Below are positions 1-11,887 of a stretch of 64,000 bases of DNA, piece by piece. Source of the DNA: Rhexocercosporidium sp. MPI-PUGE-AT-0058 (taxonomy: Eukaryota; Ascomycota; Leotiomycetes; Helotiales); the NCBI GenBank assembly GCA_020746875.1, contig JAGTJL010000003.1, forward strand, positions 2,294,001 to 2,358,000, written 5' to 3'. The position numbers were made by a program, and so were the translations under genes. The stretch's first letter is position 1; every line of letters starts with the position of its first letter. The notes below the pieces were generated by a model, which saw only the letters and a program-made list of their open reading frames with translations, searched no databases and was not told where the DNA came from.

Positions 1-1
1 A

Positions 2-163
2 TGGAATTCGAGCTTGACGGGAAACGAAGATGGTGGTCGAGCTTTCAATGGGTCATTGCAATTCGAGAGTGCGAGGACAAGAGAATTCACTCATGCCGTG
101 CGGGCAGACTGGGTGAGTTGGATTGTTAGGTTGAAATGTCGAAGTGTCAGATCCGTTTTGTGA
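2..163 (+). CDS. Possible 3' end of an unidentified gene cut by the window edge
   Basis: The plus strand is open from position 2 to a TGA at 161-163. The translation has a balanced, protein-like composition at first (residues such as NSSLTGNEDGGRAFNGSL), then becomes Arg/Ser/Val rich after a GTGAGT at about 113, which could be a splice donor. I do not recognise a family. It could equally be chance open sequence; the next gene begins 450 bases further on in the same direction. Confidence 0.2.
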   Translation, partial: WNSSLTGNEDGGRAFNGSLQFESARTREFTHAVRADWVSWIVRLKCRSVRSVL

Positions 164-611
164 GTAGTACAAGTAGTTGTCTGTTCTGATAATTCCACGT
201 ATGCTGCGACGGCGTATGGTTGGTTGACATTAAGCTCCGCTCCTACGCAGACACCCCTGTCCGTGGTACCTACCTTTGGGCTCAATGGGTCACAGGATGT
301 AACTATTTGAATGCACGCTTTGAACAGCATTGATTGTTGAAAATTAAAGCTTTATTCTACATGAACTTCAATTCCCCTTTTTCTTCTTTAAGTTTGGGTG
401 TCGTTCCACGCTGGTGAGTGAGCATGAGGCACACGCACCTACACGGTGCAGCTTATCGATGGCCAGGGCGGTGACTAGAATAGGCTGGCAGAATAATCCC
501 TATCGCCGTCGGCCAGAATTCTGCGCCTCAACTCCGTCATAGGCAGCTGGACTTGTTCATGAGTTGTACAGCAGGAGACAAGTTTAACATTCGACGCAGG
601 TTGTCGTTGCA
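164..611. other. Intergenic region upstream of the phosphatidylserine decarboxylase gene
   Basis: No coding potential that I can support. It holds the presumed promoter and leader of the plus-strand gene that starts at 612. I see no clear TATA box or repeat. Confidence 0.5.
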
Positions 612-2394
612 ATGGCATCCCAATCCATGGCACGAGGTGCTAGGCAGGGAATGTTCACCCAGCATCAAACTGCTCGACGGGCATCTGCATTCATCTCCCA
701 GAGTCGATCACAATGCATCTGCCGCTGCCACAATCCTCGATTGTTCTCCTCCTCAGCTAGGCTTTACAGGCAGAAGCCACATTACAAGGATTCCTTCGGT
801 ACTCGTCTGCGAAGAGCCCTCAATGAGACAAAGATAAAGTGGTACCCTATACCAGTTGGATTGGGAATCGGATTTCTCGGCCTCGGTCAACTATACAGGG
901 TCAATGAACGAGAGAAGGCGAGAATTCGTGATGAAGAGTGGGAAGATGATGGAGTGGTGAGGATGGCGGGGTCTGGGGGAGAAGGGGATTCTGGAGGCAG
1001 ACCCAAGAGAAGAGAACGGATTCGACCGACAGGACCGTGGTTTGTGTCAATTGTATTCTCTTGATTGAGCCTCACTGACAACCACTAGGCAAGTCCAGGT
1101 CATGTCAACTCTGCCATTAAAGGCCATGTCCAGACTTTGGGGCAGGTTCAATGAACTCGAAATCCCCTACTATCTACGTGTCCCTGGTTTCAAATTATAC
1201 TCATTTATCTTCGGCGTTAAGTACGAACAACTTTGCCATTTATTGCCATATACACACTAAACATCCCACAGTCTTTCGGAAGTATCAGAACCTGATCTTC
1301 ATGTATACCCAAATCTGGCGTCTTTTTTCTATCGAACTCTGAAACCAGGCGTCCGGCCACTGGATCCTCGTCCAAATGCTCTTGTATCTCCGTCTGATGG
1401 CCGTGTGCTTCAATTCGGCGCAATTGAGAGTGGCGAGGTAGAGCAAGTGAAAGGCATGACTTACAGTCTTGATGCACTTCTTGGTACCAGCACTCCAGAG
1501 ACATCGCCCAATCCATCTAGGCCCGGTAGCATTTTCTCGCCCAAGACCGGTGTTAGTGCCAAATCACGACGAGAAGGAGAAGAAGAAATCATCAAGCAAG
1601 ACGAAGAATTCGCTACTGTCAACGGAATCTCATATACCCTTCCAAACTTGTTCTCTGGGCCAAAGAAGCGGTCCGGCAAGAAAGCCGAGGATGCTTCTAC
1701 AACCCCAACTCCGGCTTCAGAGGCCGAGGTCAGGGCAGATCTAGCTCTTGGCCAAAGACCATGGTACTCACTCATCACGTCTGAAAACCGAACTTCGCTA
1801 TACTATGTTGTCATATATCTTGCTCCTGGAGATTACCACCGCTTCCATTCCCCATGTGCCTGGGTTGCAGAGAAGCGTCGTCATTTCGCGGGAGAGCTGT
1901 ACAGTGTATCTCCTTACCTTCAGCGGACCCTCCCTGGACTGTTTACTTTGAACGAGCGAGTTGTCCTCCTAGGAAGATGGCGTTGGGGTTTCTTCTCCTA
2001 CATTCCTGTGGGGGCCACAAACGTTGGGTCCATCAAGATCAACTTCGATCGAGAACTCCGAACGAATTCCCTCACGACAGATACTGCAGCCGATCGGGCA
2101 GCAGAAGAAGCCGGGAAGAACGGAGAGCCCTACAGTGGCTTTGCCGAAGCCACATATGAGGCCGCAAGTCCAATTCTTCATGGACATGCCTTGAAGAAAG
2201 GTGAAGAGATGGGCGGCTTCCAACTAGGAAGTACCGTTGTCCTTGTATTCGAAGCGCCAAAGGGACAAAGACCAAGTCTTGACGAAGGCTGGATGGGCGA
2301 GAAGACAAAGAGAAAAGGAGGATGGAATTGGGCAGTGGAGAAAGGACAGAGGGTTAAGATGGGTCAAACTATTGGATGGGTTGACGAATCTTGA
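612..2394 (+). CDS. PSD1: Phosphatidylserine decarboxylase proenzyme, mitochondrial (Psd1 type)
   Basis: This enzyme decarboxylates phosphatidylserine to phosphatidylethanolamine in the mitochondrial inner membrane. The gene has three exons (612-1039, 1089-1220, 1272-2394) and encodes 560 residues. The N-terminus is Arg/Ser rich without acids, as in a mitochondrial presequence, followed by a hydrophobic segment at about residues 77-95. The catalytic domain includes NALVSPSDGR and, near the C-terminus, the LGST motif (residues 505-508, bases 2224-2235). In this family the chain cleaves itself between Gly and Ser of that motif to form the pyruvoyl cofactor and the alpha/beta subunits. The middle carries an Arg/Lys-rich, low-complexity insert (about residues 210-270) before the sequence resumes. 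Both introns are about 50 nt. Family and compartment are well supported by motif, length and presequence; activity itself is inferred. Confidence 0.95.
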
Positions 2395-2697
2395 GGTAGA
2401 CTTGTATTTGGCATCGGTTCTGTACTAAGAATACCTGTACACAAGTCTGTAGAACAAGAACATACTCCATTTATCTTTATTCTGCTTCTTAGTCCAGTTT
2501 GTAGTTTGACTCGCTGTGGTAACCAACAAGGTCCTCAGAGAATATCACCGGTGTCTTGTTGACAATGCAAGGTTGTATTAGCCTTGTCTAGATAACCATC
2601 AAGGTACTATTTCCCCATCATTCATGTATGTATAACACCTTCCATACCTGTAAGTTCTCAAATCAGATCCTACAATATACACAGAAACTGAAAAACC

Positions 2698-4508
2698 ATG
2701 ACAGACGTCGAATTCCCTATCCACGACGTCCTCATCATCGGCGCTGGGCCGTGCGGTCTAGCAGTCGCAGCGCGTCTCCGCGAATCCACCCCGTCAGCGC
2801 TCTTCACAGAATCCGAGCACCAGAAATTCTACTTCATGAAAGCATCCTCTTCTCGCCAAAACCCCAAGACCAACTCCAAAGTTCAAAACAAGCCCATCAG
2901 GACCAGCCGCCGCGCCCGCACCTCCCCCGACCGACTCCTCCCTGGCCACGACGTCTCAAACCACGAGCTCGACATCGCAGTCCTAGACGCGAACGGAGAT
3001 CAATGGATGAGCTCATGGAACGAGAAGTTCGAGAACTTAGGTATCACGCATCTGAGGAGTCCGATGTTCTTCCATCCCGATCCGAGGGATAGGAATGGGA
3101 TGTTGGAGTTTGCTGTTAGGGAGGGGAGGCAGGGCGAGTTAAAGGAGATTTCGGGGGTGGTGGGGAAAGAGTTAAGCAAGCATCAAAGGAAGAAGAAGAT
3201 GAAAGATGGGTATGTCTGCTACGATTTCTTGCCAATCTAGTTACACACCTATATACTCACGCTGGCCGGACACATATCTTAAGCGAGAACCAAAAAGGGG
3301 ATGAAGCGAAGCTAACATAAACAACCAGCAACAAACGGCCGCAAGAAACAACATACGTCGACGAAAGGGATCGACACGATTATTTCAGGCCCAGCCAGGC
3401 ACTGTTCAAAGATTACTGTACCTCCATAGTCGGACGTTACGATCTCGCAGACCTCGTCCAGAAAGCAGAAGTCACTTCTATCACCTATTCCACTACCTCC
3501 TCGCTCTTCACCCTCCAAACCTCAACCGGTATCAAAAAAGCACGTATAGTAGTCCTCGCCATCGGGGCTGCCACAAAACCATCTCTACCACCTGACTGTC
3601 CATTCTGCACCCTCCCGCCAAACGAAAGCGTAAGGCATGTTTTCAGCAAAAGCAAAAGCAAGGACAAGAACACGACTAGTCCTCTTCCCACCATCCTTCC
3701 CCCATCCCTCCTCTCAAAAGCGCACCTCAACATCCCAACCAGCATAGCTATAATAGGCGGTGGCCTAACCTCCGCGCAAATCGCACACCTAGCCTCCCTA
3801 CACTCCATAACGCAAACGCATCTCATCCTCCGCGGGCCTCTCAAAACCAAACACTTCGACGTTGATCTCTGCTGGCTCGCAAAATTCAAGAATCACAGCA
3901 TGAGCGAGTTCTGGAAAGCGGATAGTGATGTCGAGAGGGCGGAGATGATGAAAGCTGCTAGGGGGGGCGGGAGCGTGAATCCGGAGTATAGGAGGATTTT
4001 AGCGGATTTGGTGAGGGAGGGGAAGGTGGTTATTTGGGAGTATAGGGAGGTGAGGGGGGCGGTGCGGGAGGATGGGGAGGGGAGGTGGAGGTTGGAGTTG
4101 GTGGGGAGGAAAGAGGGGATGAGGGAAGAGATTTTAGTGGATCATGTTATTTATGCTACGGGTGCTGTGGCGGATATTAATTGTGTTGAGGCTTTGAAGC
4201 CATTAATGCAGGCTCATCCAATTGAGACGGTGGGTGGCATGCCTTGCTTGACGAAAGAGTTGATGTGGAATGAAGATATTCCATTCTTCGTGACCGGAAG
4301 ATTGGGTGGGTTGAGACTTGGTCCTGGGGCGCCAAATCTCGAAGGTACGAGGGTGGGAGCTGAGTTTATTGCTGGGAAGATTGCTAGCTTGATTTCTGGT
4401 CTTGATAGGAATCTGGCCGAAGAGTTGAGTGATGAGGTGGATATGAGGCGGCTGGGTTTGGGGCGACAAAACCAGTTTGATGTTTTGAAACTGGATGGAG
4501 CCGACTAG
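2698..4508 (+). CDS. FAD/NAD(P)-binding oxidoreductase, monooxygenase-like
   Basis: A two-exon gene (2698-3209, 3329-4508) for 563 residues. A Rossmann FAD-binding motif, GAGPCG, lies at residues 15-20. A second dinucleotide-binding motif, GGGLTS, lies at about residues 314-319, and an ATGAVAD-like segment follows near residue 455. Two Rossmann sites with this spacing fit the flavin monooxygenase / N-hydroxylating (K_oxygenase) class. The sequence HLRSPMFFHPDP is a signature I associate with fungal and bacterial proteins annotated only as FAD/NAD(P)-binding. No substrate can be read from the sequence. The intron branch site is GCTAAC at 3311. It is convergent with the Vps3-type gene, 230 bases away. 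Odd feature: wobble positions switch from C-rich to G-rich twice, once in each exon, with long G runs at about 3961-4115. Confidence 0.8.
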
Positions 4509-4738
4509 GATGAAGACCTGGAAATTGATGCTGCTCGAGCCATGCTCCGAATGAATGCTACGGTTAAATATCCAATGTTCGGGGGTTTATCATCGGCTTG
4601 CCGTACAATATAGCATAGAGCAAAAGAAAACCGACAACACTTGAAACGGAGGCAAAAGACAATTGTCTGCTGTATTGTGCCACTTGCTCTCATGGAATTC
4701 TTGGTAGCCGTTTGAACATTATTGTTAGATTTTTATTA

Positions 4739-7700
4739 CTAAGCTTCAATCGAAGGGCCAGCGGCATCGATTTTTCCAATCAGATCCGCAGCAACTTTGA
4801 GATTCTCCGCACCACTCAAAGCCTTTGTAACCGTAGTCTCACTTCGCTCCCTGACGATACGTCTCAGGGCACTGACGAGGAAACCAGATACCAAATCCAC
4901 GGACCAGCTATCAGGGATCAAGCTCAGGACATGGCCAACATCAAACCAGCCCCCAAACCTTTCTAGTAGATTACTGGTCTGTTCAACGCGATTACTGATA
5001 TCTTCGATTTGTAGGAACTCGGCAAGTAGGAAGCCGAAGAGCTCGGCTTGCTGTTCTTGTGTCGGGAGACTTTCCAGCGCCACTGTTCCGGATACAGGGT
5101 GATAGATGCTGGATCCACCCAGGAGGCAGTAGTTGATCGCTGTGTCGTAGTCTCCCAGACCATGGGTCAACAGTCGTAGAGCCTCCTCATGGTGAGACTG
5201 TCTACCATCAAGAATGATGACTTCCGGAACAAGCTCTTGGGTGTAAGGTGCAATCCGCGCCAGAATGGCCGCCACATCGTACTGGGACGCAGAGCCTTGA
5301 CTACCACCCAAGAGTTGTAAGAGACGTAAGCGACTGTGCCACCACTCCTCATCGATGGTATTGTCCGTGATGAATTGTCGATACGTGGGCTTCGGAGGCC
5401 GTAGTGCCCGATACGACTCGTAGGTTTGTGCCAATGTCGTCCTTGCTGCTTCAGACTCCTCCAATTTGCTGGTCACAATGTCCAAGTAATATGCTATGAG
5501 CTCATTAATGTACTCGGCATGATTCTTGCTGAAAACCAAGTATTCCAGGTAATCTTTGACAGCCCCCGGTGCACCTGCCCGAAGGATTTCCACAACCTGA
5601 GTTGGCTCGAACTTGACCTGGCTCCGATCCTCGGCAAAGACTTGCACACCAAGCTTAGGATTTCGAGTCGCCAGCCAGACACCGTATTCCTGCACCAGAG
5701 CTGGATTGCGGATTTTGGTGAGATATTCGCGAACTTTCTGTTCACCCTCGCGGAACTCTCCTCCTTCATCTGGCTCTCCTTCCACAATTCTGCGCCAGGT
5801 AGCGAGCACCTCGCTAGCCATTTTGCGACTCTGATATAGTCGGCTGAGGACGTACAAACGACGGTGAGATTCAAGTAGCGAAATGGCCCTCTCGAAACAG
5901 TCGACGCCTTTGTCGACAAGTTCGTATAGATCTAGTCGCACGGATTTCCCTTTGGGAGGACCCGGAGGAGTGGACGTGTCAAGCTGGAGCAGAACTATTA
6001 GGAGTGCCGCATCAACGCTTCTGAACACTTCATTTTCGTTGGCGATACTCCCAAATCCTTTTTTCTTCCTCCAAGCAGCAAGGAATCTTCTGAGAAAATT
6101 CAAGATATGGTCGGACATGACACCACTATGCTTGGTAGTGTCTGAACTTTCAGAAATGCTATTTGTGATGAAGCTATCTGCGACATCTTTGACTCCTCCA
6201 TGAATCCATATGCCTTTTCGACCCTCCACAATCTCCTTCCTGAGATATGGGACGATAGCGAGAATAACTCGTGGATCCAGACCTCCTTCGAGAAGAGCAT
6301 CCTCACATATTCGGTACTCCGGCTCCGAGGGCGGCGGCGCCAGTGCATCTAGACCGCTCATGAACAGTAACAATCCGGCTCGCTGTCTTATATATCCAAG
6401 ACTGAGAAATTCTGTCTCTGTCTTGGCCTCGCGGCCCCGTAAGGAGTTGATAACCTCGATCAATTTCCTTCGGTCCATTGAGGGATATGTCTGATCATCC
6501 CGGATCTTGTTGGTAGTCATATCCGAGATGCTGGCATCTAATCTCAGAGCAAGTGGATTCCTGACAGTCCACCAAATGTCATTTCCTGACCAAGCAACTA
6601 TGCGAGTACGGGCTTGCCCAAGGCGCTGAGCGAACTGTTTCTCCTCTTCGTTGCGATGATCTTCCCAGCCTTCCGGGAGGTCGTCAGTGCTCTCGAACAA
6701 TTGTCTTTCACCAGACACGCGTTCCAATGACAGTGCAGTCCTCGAGTCGACGCTATGTAGTGACAGAATAGATGCATCCATAGATCGCGTAGCAAATGGC
6801 TGGAAACGCTTCAGCCGTAGCCTCTCCACCACATCCTCGAAATAGACATCTCCGACATCGACGACTGAGCGGAGGCCAACTTTTGGAGGGCTGCTGTTAT
6901 CTTTCTGGCTGCCCAGAAATGGCGCTTCTAGCCAGTACTTTTCGGAATCGCCTTCCCCGGGATCTAGATCCCAGCGTTGAATCTCTACACCATGTCGGGA
7001 CTCCTCACCAAAATCACGAGACATAGATGCGAGCACAAATCCCTCTTCTTCATCGTCGATTGTCGTAGGTGTAGGATCTACGCCAACTCCCCGACCATCA
7101 ACTACAAGCTGGTCTGGATACTTCTCGAATTCTAGCGTCGACCGTGTTGGGTCTCCTTCAAGATTCACAAACATGCCAACTCCAGGATCGCGAGGGCCAG
7201 TGCCAGTCACCAGCAAGAATTCCTGGGGCGTTGGGGAGACTACATGAGGTTTAAGTAATACGGGGGCCGGGGGAGGTGGTGGCGGCGGCGCTTGTTGCTC
7301 TTCTGTGGCTCCAGATTCAGTAGGAGGTGGTGGAAGTGGCTTGTTCGTTGGGCTGGGCTCTCTTGCTGGTGCTGGAGATGATTCTCGAAATATCCCCTCT
7401 GGTGTTTCTCGTCCCGAACGATCACCACTTACAGCTCTCTGCCCAGGTCTACGAGTACCGCTAGTCATAAATGTACCCAAACTCGTGCTCCGGCCATGCC
7501 CTCTGTCGTTGGAAGGTGCAGCAGAGTATCCCTGGGCCGAAGATGTACTTCTCGATATTCCCCCAGTATTGCCTGAAATATCCTCAACATGGCCACCAAT
7601 ATTGCCAGACTGGGAATCGTCTAACGAAGAAATAGGAAACAGTGGAATCTTGAGTAATCGGTCGACGTCGAGAAGCGCATATGAGTGGGAGTCAGCCACA

Positions 7701-8431
7701 CAAGCAAATGAATCTCGCCGGACAGATGTCACGCTCCCGGCAAAGTCAATTGTCTACTGGCCAGATTAGAAACTATTTCCCCTATGCAGAACTCTGATAA
7801 ACTGACCCTGAGCCCCCGGGGATCTTCACTGATTTTGATAACCCGTATCTTCTTATTCAAAGATGCCAGCACTGTGACAGAAGGAGCCTTCGCATCCTGC
7901 CCACTCCCGCTCAAGTCGATATTTAGATCTATGCCGCCGATCCAATTACACGGCCGTATCTGCGTGGTTCCAAATACCGGGCTTAATTCGGGGAGGGAGT
8001 AGAATGTAACCGTCCAATTGCACAATATGCAAGCCTTATTCACTTTGGGTAGGAGTAATATCTGCTGTACACCTGGTCGTGCTGCAGTCGGAGGCTCGTG
8101 GAAGGCGGGAGGGAGTCTCGAAGCCAGGATATATGATGGCTTTCCGGAGGTATCTTCGGGATCTGGGGGTATTTGTACAAAATGTAGTATCTCGGAGGCG
8201 GAGGTTCCAACATAGAGGTTCTGCTCTGGATGAAGTCAGCTACTAAAGCCCAGCGTTTGGAGTCCAGTGGGGGATACCTAGAAACTCCACGCAGTTTATT
8301 TCAATGTCATCTCTGTCCCCTTCTGCAGACAATGGCAGATCCTCTAGGAGTGCGCGCAGAACGAACGGTCCTGTCTCTGCGGCTGCATGCCGCCTGCTCA
8401 ACACCGTCTCCTCGGAGTCTTTGGATTCCAT
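4739..8431 (-). CDS. VPS3: CORVET tethering subunit, Vps3 / TGFBRAP1 type
   Basis: Three exons (8431-8278, 8225-7807, 7753-4739) encode 1195 residues. The N-terminal third is a CNH (citron homology) domain. Its hallmark stretch, FACVADSHSYALLDVD followed by KIPLFPISS, lies just after the second intron (about residues 204-233). A low-complexity Ser/Gly/Pro-rich segment, with runs of Pro near residues 345-353, interrupts the domain at about 236-358 before it resumes with EFLLVTGTG. The rest is alpha-solenoid, with a Vps39/TRAP1-type region at about 800-1000 and a basic helical C-terminus. Vps3 brings endosomes together with Rab5-type GTPases as part of CORVET. The paralogous Vps39/Vam6 (HOPS) is the main alternative, but the CNH sequence fits Vps3/TGFBRAP1 better. 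In-frame TGA just upstream fixes the start at 8431. Confidence 0.8.
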
Positions 8432-9129
8432 ATTTCATTGAGCTCGCGCCCGAGCAATGATCATCGCATGTTTTTAGGTAACTGTTTCGGGGGTCACTGT
8501 TATGAGCTGCAAACTGATGTGGAGGATTTTGGTGGGATGGGCTTCTAGCACGAGGCGTGAGGCACGGTACGGAAGGCTGACCTTGGAGCTTCAGGGATTA
8601 GCTCCGAGCTGGATCGGCTAAATGCCGGCTCGCTAAAAACGAAGGGGTTTGAAGTTGATGTCAACAAAAGGGGAGCAGGGCGAGCTTTTCCGGATCATTC
8701 CATCTGAAAATTTGAAGATTTTATTGATACTCGAACCTGATGTAATATTGTGATAATTTTTCATTGTAGATTGAGAAGATTGTTGGATAGATCCTTCCAT
8801 AATTTCTTTCTCCAAACACGCCTACGTAGCACCTCCAAGATGATTTCGTGAAAGAAACAAAGACAATAAAGCGGCGAACCCCTCGGCTATACAAGAATTA
8901 TGCTTCCCATAAGCTGTGATATATTCTTCTAGACTAAGAGGCTACGTGACAAACTATAACTAAACCCAAGATAAAGCAACATCATGGCATCGTAAACTCG
9001 TCAAACTAGAGGAATACTTTCCAAAACACAAAGAACGAAGAGAAGAGAAGATATCCCAAACCAGCAGAGGAAGCTTAGCCCTAGAAGGAAAAAGTCGTTA
9101 TCATCTCATCGGTGGCGGGGTCGCAAATA
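8432..9129. other. Intergenic region between two minus-strand genes
   Basis: About 700 bases between the stop of the 9130-10832 gene and the start of the Vps3-type gene. It must hold the terminator of the former and the promoter of the latter. AT-rich stretches occur around 8690-8790 and 8930-9060. I see no supported gene or repeat. Confidence 0.5.
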
Positions 9130-10832
9130 TCACTTAGAAACCTCCTGATCAACATTCGCCTCCGGCTCAGCCGGATCCTTTATAGCTGTCATGTCCTTCC
9201 AAATTTCATCCATTTTCTTAGCAGCTTCGTCCTTACTCAGAATCTTTCCGACAACAAGTGTACCTCGATGAAAGCCCTCATCGGTAATGGCTTCTCTCAG
9301 TATGGCTGGAGGTGGAGGGCCTGGTGGTCCAGGTCGGTAAGGTCTCGGCATTGGAATGCGAACAGGGCTACGTGGTTGATTGTGGATAATGGGGTAGTGA
9401 CGACGTGGACTAAGAGATCTTGGGCTGTAGCTGCGTTGTCTTCTCCATGGATCGTCTCGTCTGGACATTGCGCGGCTTCGATCTACATTGTCGACAGTTT
9501 CGCCCTTGATGGTAATCAGCCAGTTGGTGTATGCCGGATCCTTGCCCCATTTTTTCGCTGAACCGTAAGGATACTTCTGTTGTGGTCGAACGGAGACCAC
9601 GGTCCACTGTCGCTTCACTTCATCATTTGATGAGGCTTCAGTTCGGACCTCGAGAAGGTTGTCAACTTCATATCCGAGTTTCTTAGGGACTGCTTGAATT
9701 GCCTTCTGCATTGCTTCCTTATGCTTGGCTGGAGACAGATCGGCGGCAGCAAATTGATGTTGTTCTTTCATCTCGCCTTGAGTCCTGTATTCGGAATCGG
9801 TCTTCCAAAAGCCCGTGTCTTCATAGTATGACTTGAACCTAATTCCCAGGAAGCCCCAGGATCTGTTGACATTCTTGATAGGTTCGTTCCAGCGAAATAG
9901 CCACTCCTCGTAGATTTCAGGGGTATCGAGGAATGATCTGTGTATCACGTGAGCTTAAAAACTTTGCACTGATCGAATGTTTATTACCCAGAGTCTGATG
10001 AGCTGACCGAAGTGATGCTTTCGCAGTCGATGTCTTTGGCGAAAGGAGCTCTCTTTCTTGACGGCTTGACAATCAGCGTGAGATCGCTGACGTTTGAGTC
10101 TCTTCGGGAGAGGCCAGGCATTGCAGCTGCGTTCTTCCTGTCGGCCACCTCTTTCTCTTTCTTAGCGGCAGCCTCGGCTTCTCGCTTCATACCCTTCTCG
10201 GCTTTCTCAAGGCTATGAATGAGGTGAGGAAGGAGCGAGATCAAACTATTGAACTCTTCGGTCTGCTCTGGCTTGAGGGCATTTCTGAAGTTGTGTTAGG
10301 TCATGGTATCAAAGTTATGAATGAGTGTTGGGACTTACTTGTCACTCAGACTCTTAAGAATCCGATACTTGACAATGTCGTTCAACTCAAGAAGCGTGTC
10401 TCGGGTATCATCCAGGCTCTTCCAGAACAATTCGGCTTCTTTACGTCCCCCCAGTGCCATTGTGATCAAGAACCACGGGTCGACCTCGGCGCTGATGGTC
10501 TGTCCGCCAACGGCCCCATCGTTCTTCCACACGCCGTTAGAGATTCCCTCATTGACCATGGCAAGGAACCTTTCGAGGTTGACCTTGGCTGTCTCGCAGA
10601 TTGGGTTTGTGATTTCGTCCTTGATACGGAAGTCGTTCTCGTACTTGTTCAAGGTATTTCCAAGCTCCGTAAGCATAGCTGTCGTGAGGGAAAGAGTGGC
10701 ATACAGGTTCTCGAGCCTCCTGTCATGGACTTTGCGGTAAGTTATGAATTTGGTGAACGAAGTGATAAGAGCCTTTCCAGTTTCTCCAATCGCCAGGATG
10801 GAGTCCCCAGGATGAGTGCTTGCGGCTGCCAT
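9130..10832 (-). CDS. Uncharacterised fungal protein with Arg/Ser-Pro-rich tail
   Basis: Three exons (10832-10339, 10284-9988, 9937-9130) encode 532 residues; all phases close. Residues 1-165 are predicted mainly helical and begin DSILAIGETGKALITSFTKF, which resembles the helical N-terminal domains found on many fungal signalling proteins. A charged coiled-coil-like region follows (EKAEKGMKREAEAAAKKEKE). A conserved-looking middle block starts at SFLDTPEIYEEWLFRW. Near the C-terminus is a segment rich in Arg-Ser and Ser-Pro pairs followed by a Pro/Gly run (about residues 420-475). I do not recognise the family and assign no function. A CACGTG sits inside the second intron. The gene is divergent from the Coy1/CASP gene over a 1-kb spacer. 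Confidence 0.75.
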
Positions 10833-11887
10833 GATTCTGAATGCTTCTCACTCGAAAATACTGCGCAAATAAGATTCTAGTGTTTGAATATATCGTTATC
10901 AAAAGTACAAGCAGATAGTTGGAGAAGGAAGAGCATTGTGGAAGTAAGAGAGGGCATCCACTAATATTTATCACCTTCTTCCCCGCATGTTACTTTAGGG
11001 CTGTGTAAGCCTCAGCAACAGGAAAGCAGGCAGCGACATGGCATTGTGTGAATCATTTGTTCAGATACTTATCATCGACATGCAAGCCATTTTCAGCCCC
11101 CATACTGTTTCATGCACGCCCTAACCTTCTAACATGGCCGACTATGATTGCAGTCGAATCGGAGACAGGAGGGGCTTAAGACAGACCGGATTACATGCAT
11201 ATGACCGCGAATCAGAAGCCGTGGTTTTCCAGCATTCTGCAATTTTGCTGGGTACTCGGTGAGAGCCACTGCCTAGTGAAGGCTTACCTAGCTCCGTAGG
11301 CATGCATAGGGTAAAGGGCAATTGGCTCGATCTGCGCCTGCACAAGATGCGAGACGGACGGAAGCCTTCATGTTGATGATGCCATTCTTCTTGAACTGCA
11401 AATATACCGAAATGTCTTGAGCATCTCACCGGCTCCTGAATCGGTGACCTGTTCCGATTTGCCTTAGAATAGGCAATACTTCTCCAGAGGAACTGACCGG
11501 AGCAGAGAGAAAGACGAGGGGCTAAAGGCAGATACTGGCACTTCATCCCCAGACTAAAAGAAAAGGGAAATAGCCACAACGTCACCAAGTGATCTAGTTT
11601 TAACAATCAAGTGTTGTAGTTGAATTCTAAGATGTTTCGAACTTGTAATTAGTGAAGATCGCGCTAGACTTAAACGAGTCTGGGGAAACCGAGAACGAGC
11701 ATTGACAGGGGTTGACCAAAGCTTCGGGGCTGCACACGCTGTGCCTGACCTGACCTCTGAGAACACGCTTCAACAACAAGAATCTGTACAGCTCTGCTTG
11801 AGACGATCCATGATCTACAGAAGCTATCCGGCAGACGCAGAAATCTCGAATACCACCTGATGATTATTTACTGACGCCACACCCGAC
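10833..11887. other. Divergent intergenic region
   Basis: About 1.05 kb between two genes transcribed away from each other, so it holds both promoters. I see no supported gene; open frames on the minus strand here lack protein-like composition. No clear repeat. Confidence 0.5.
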
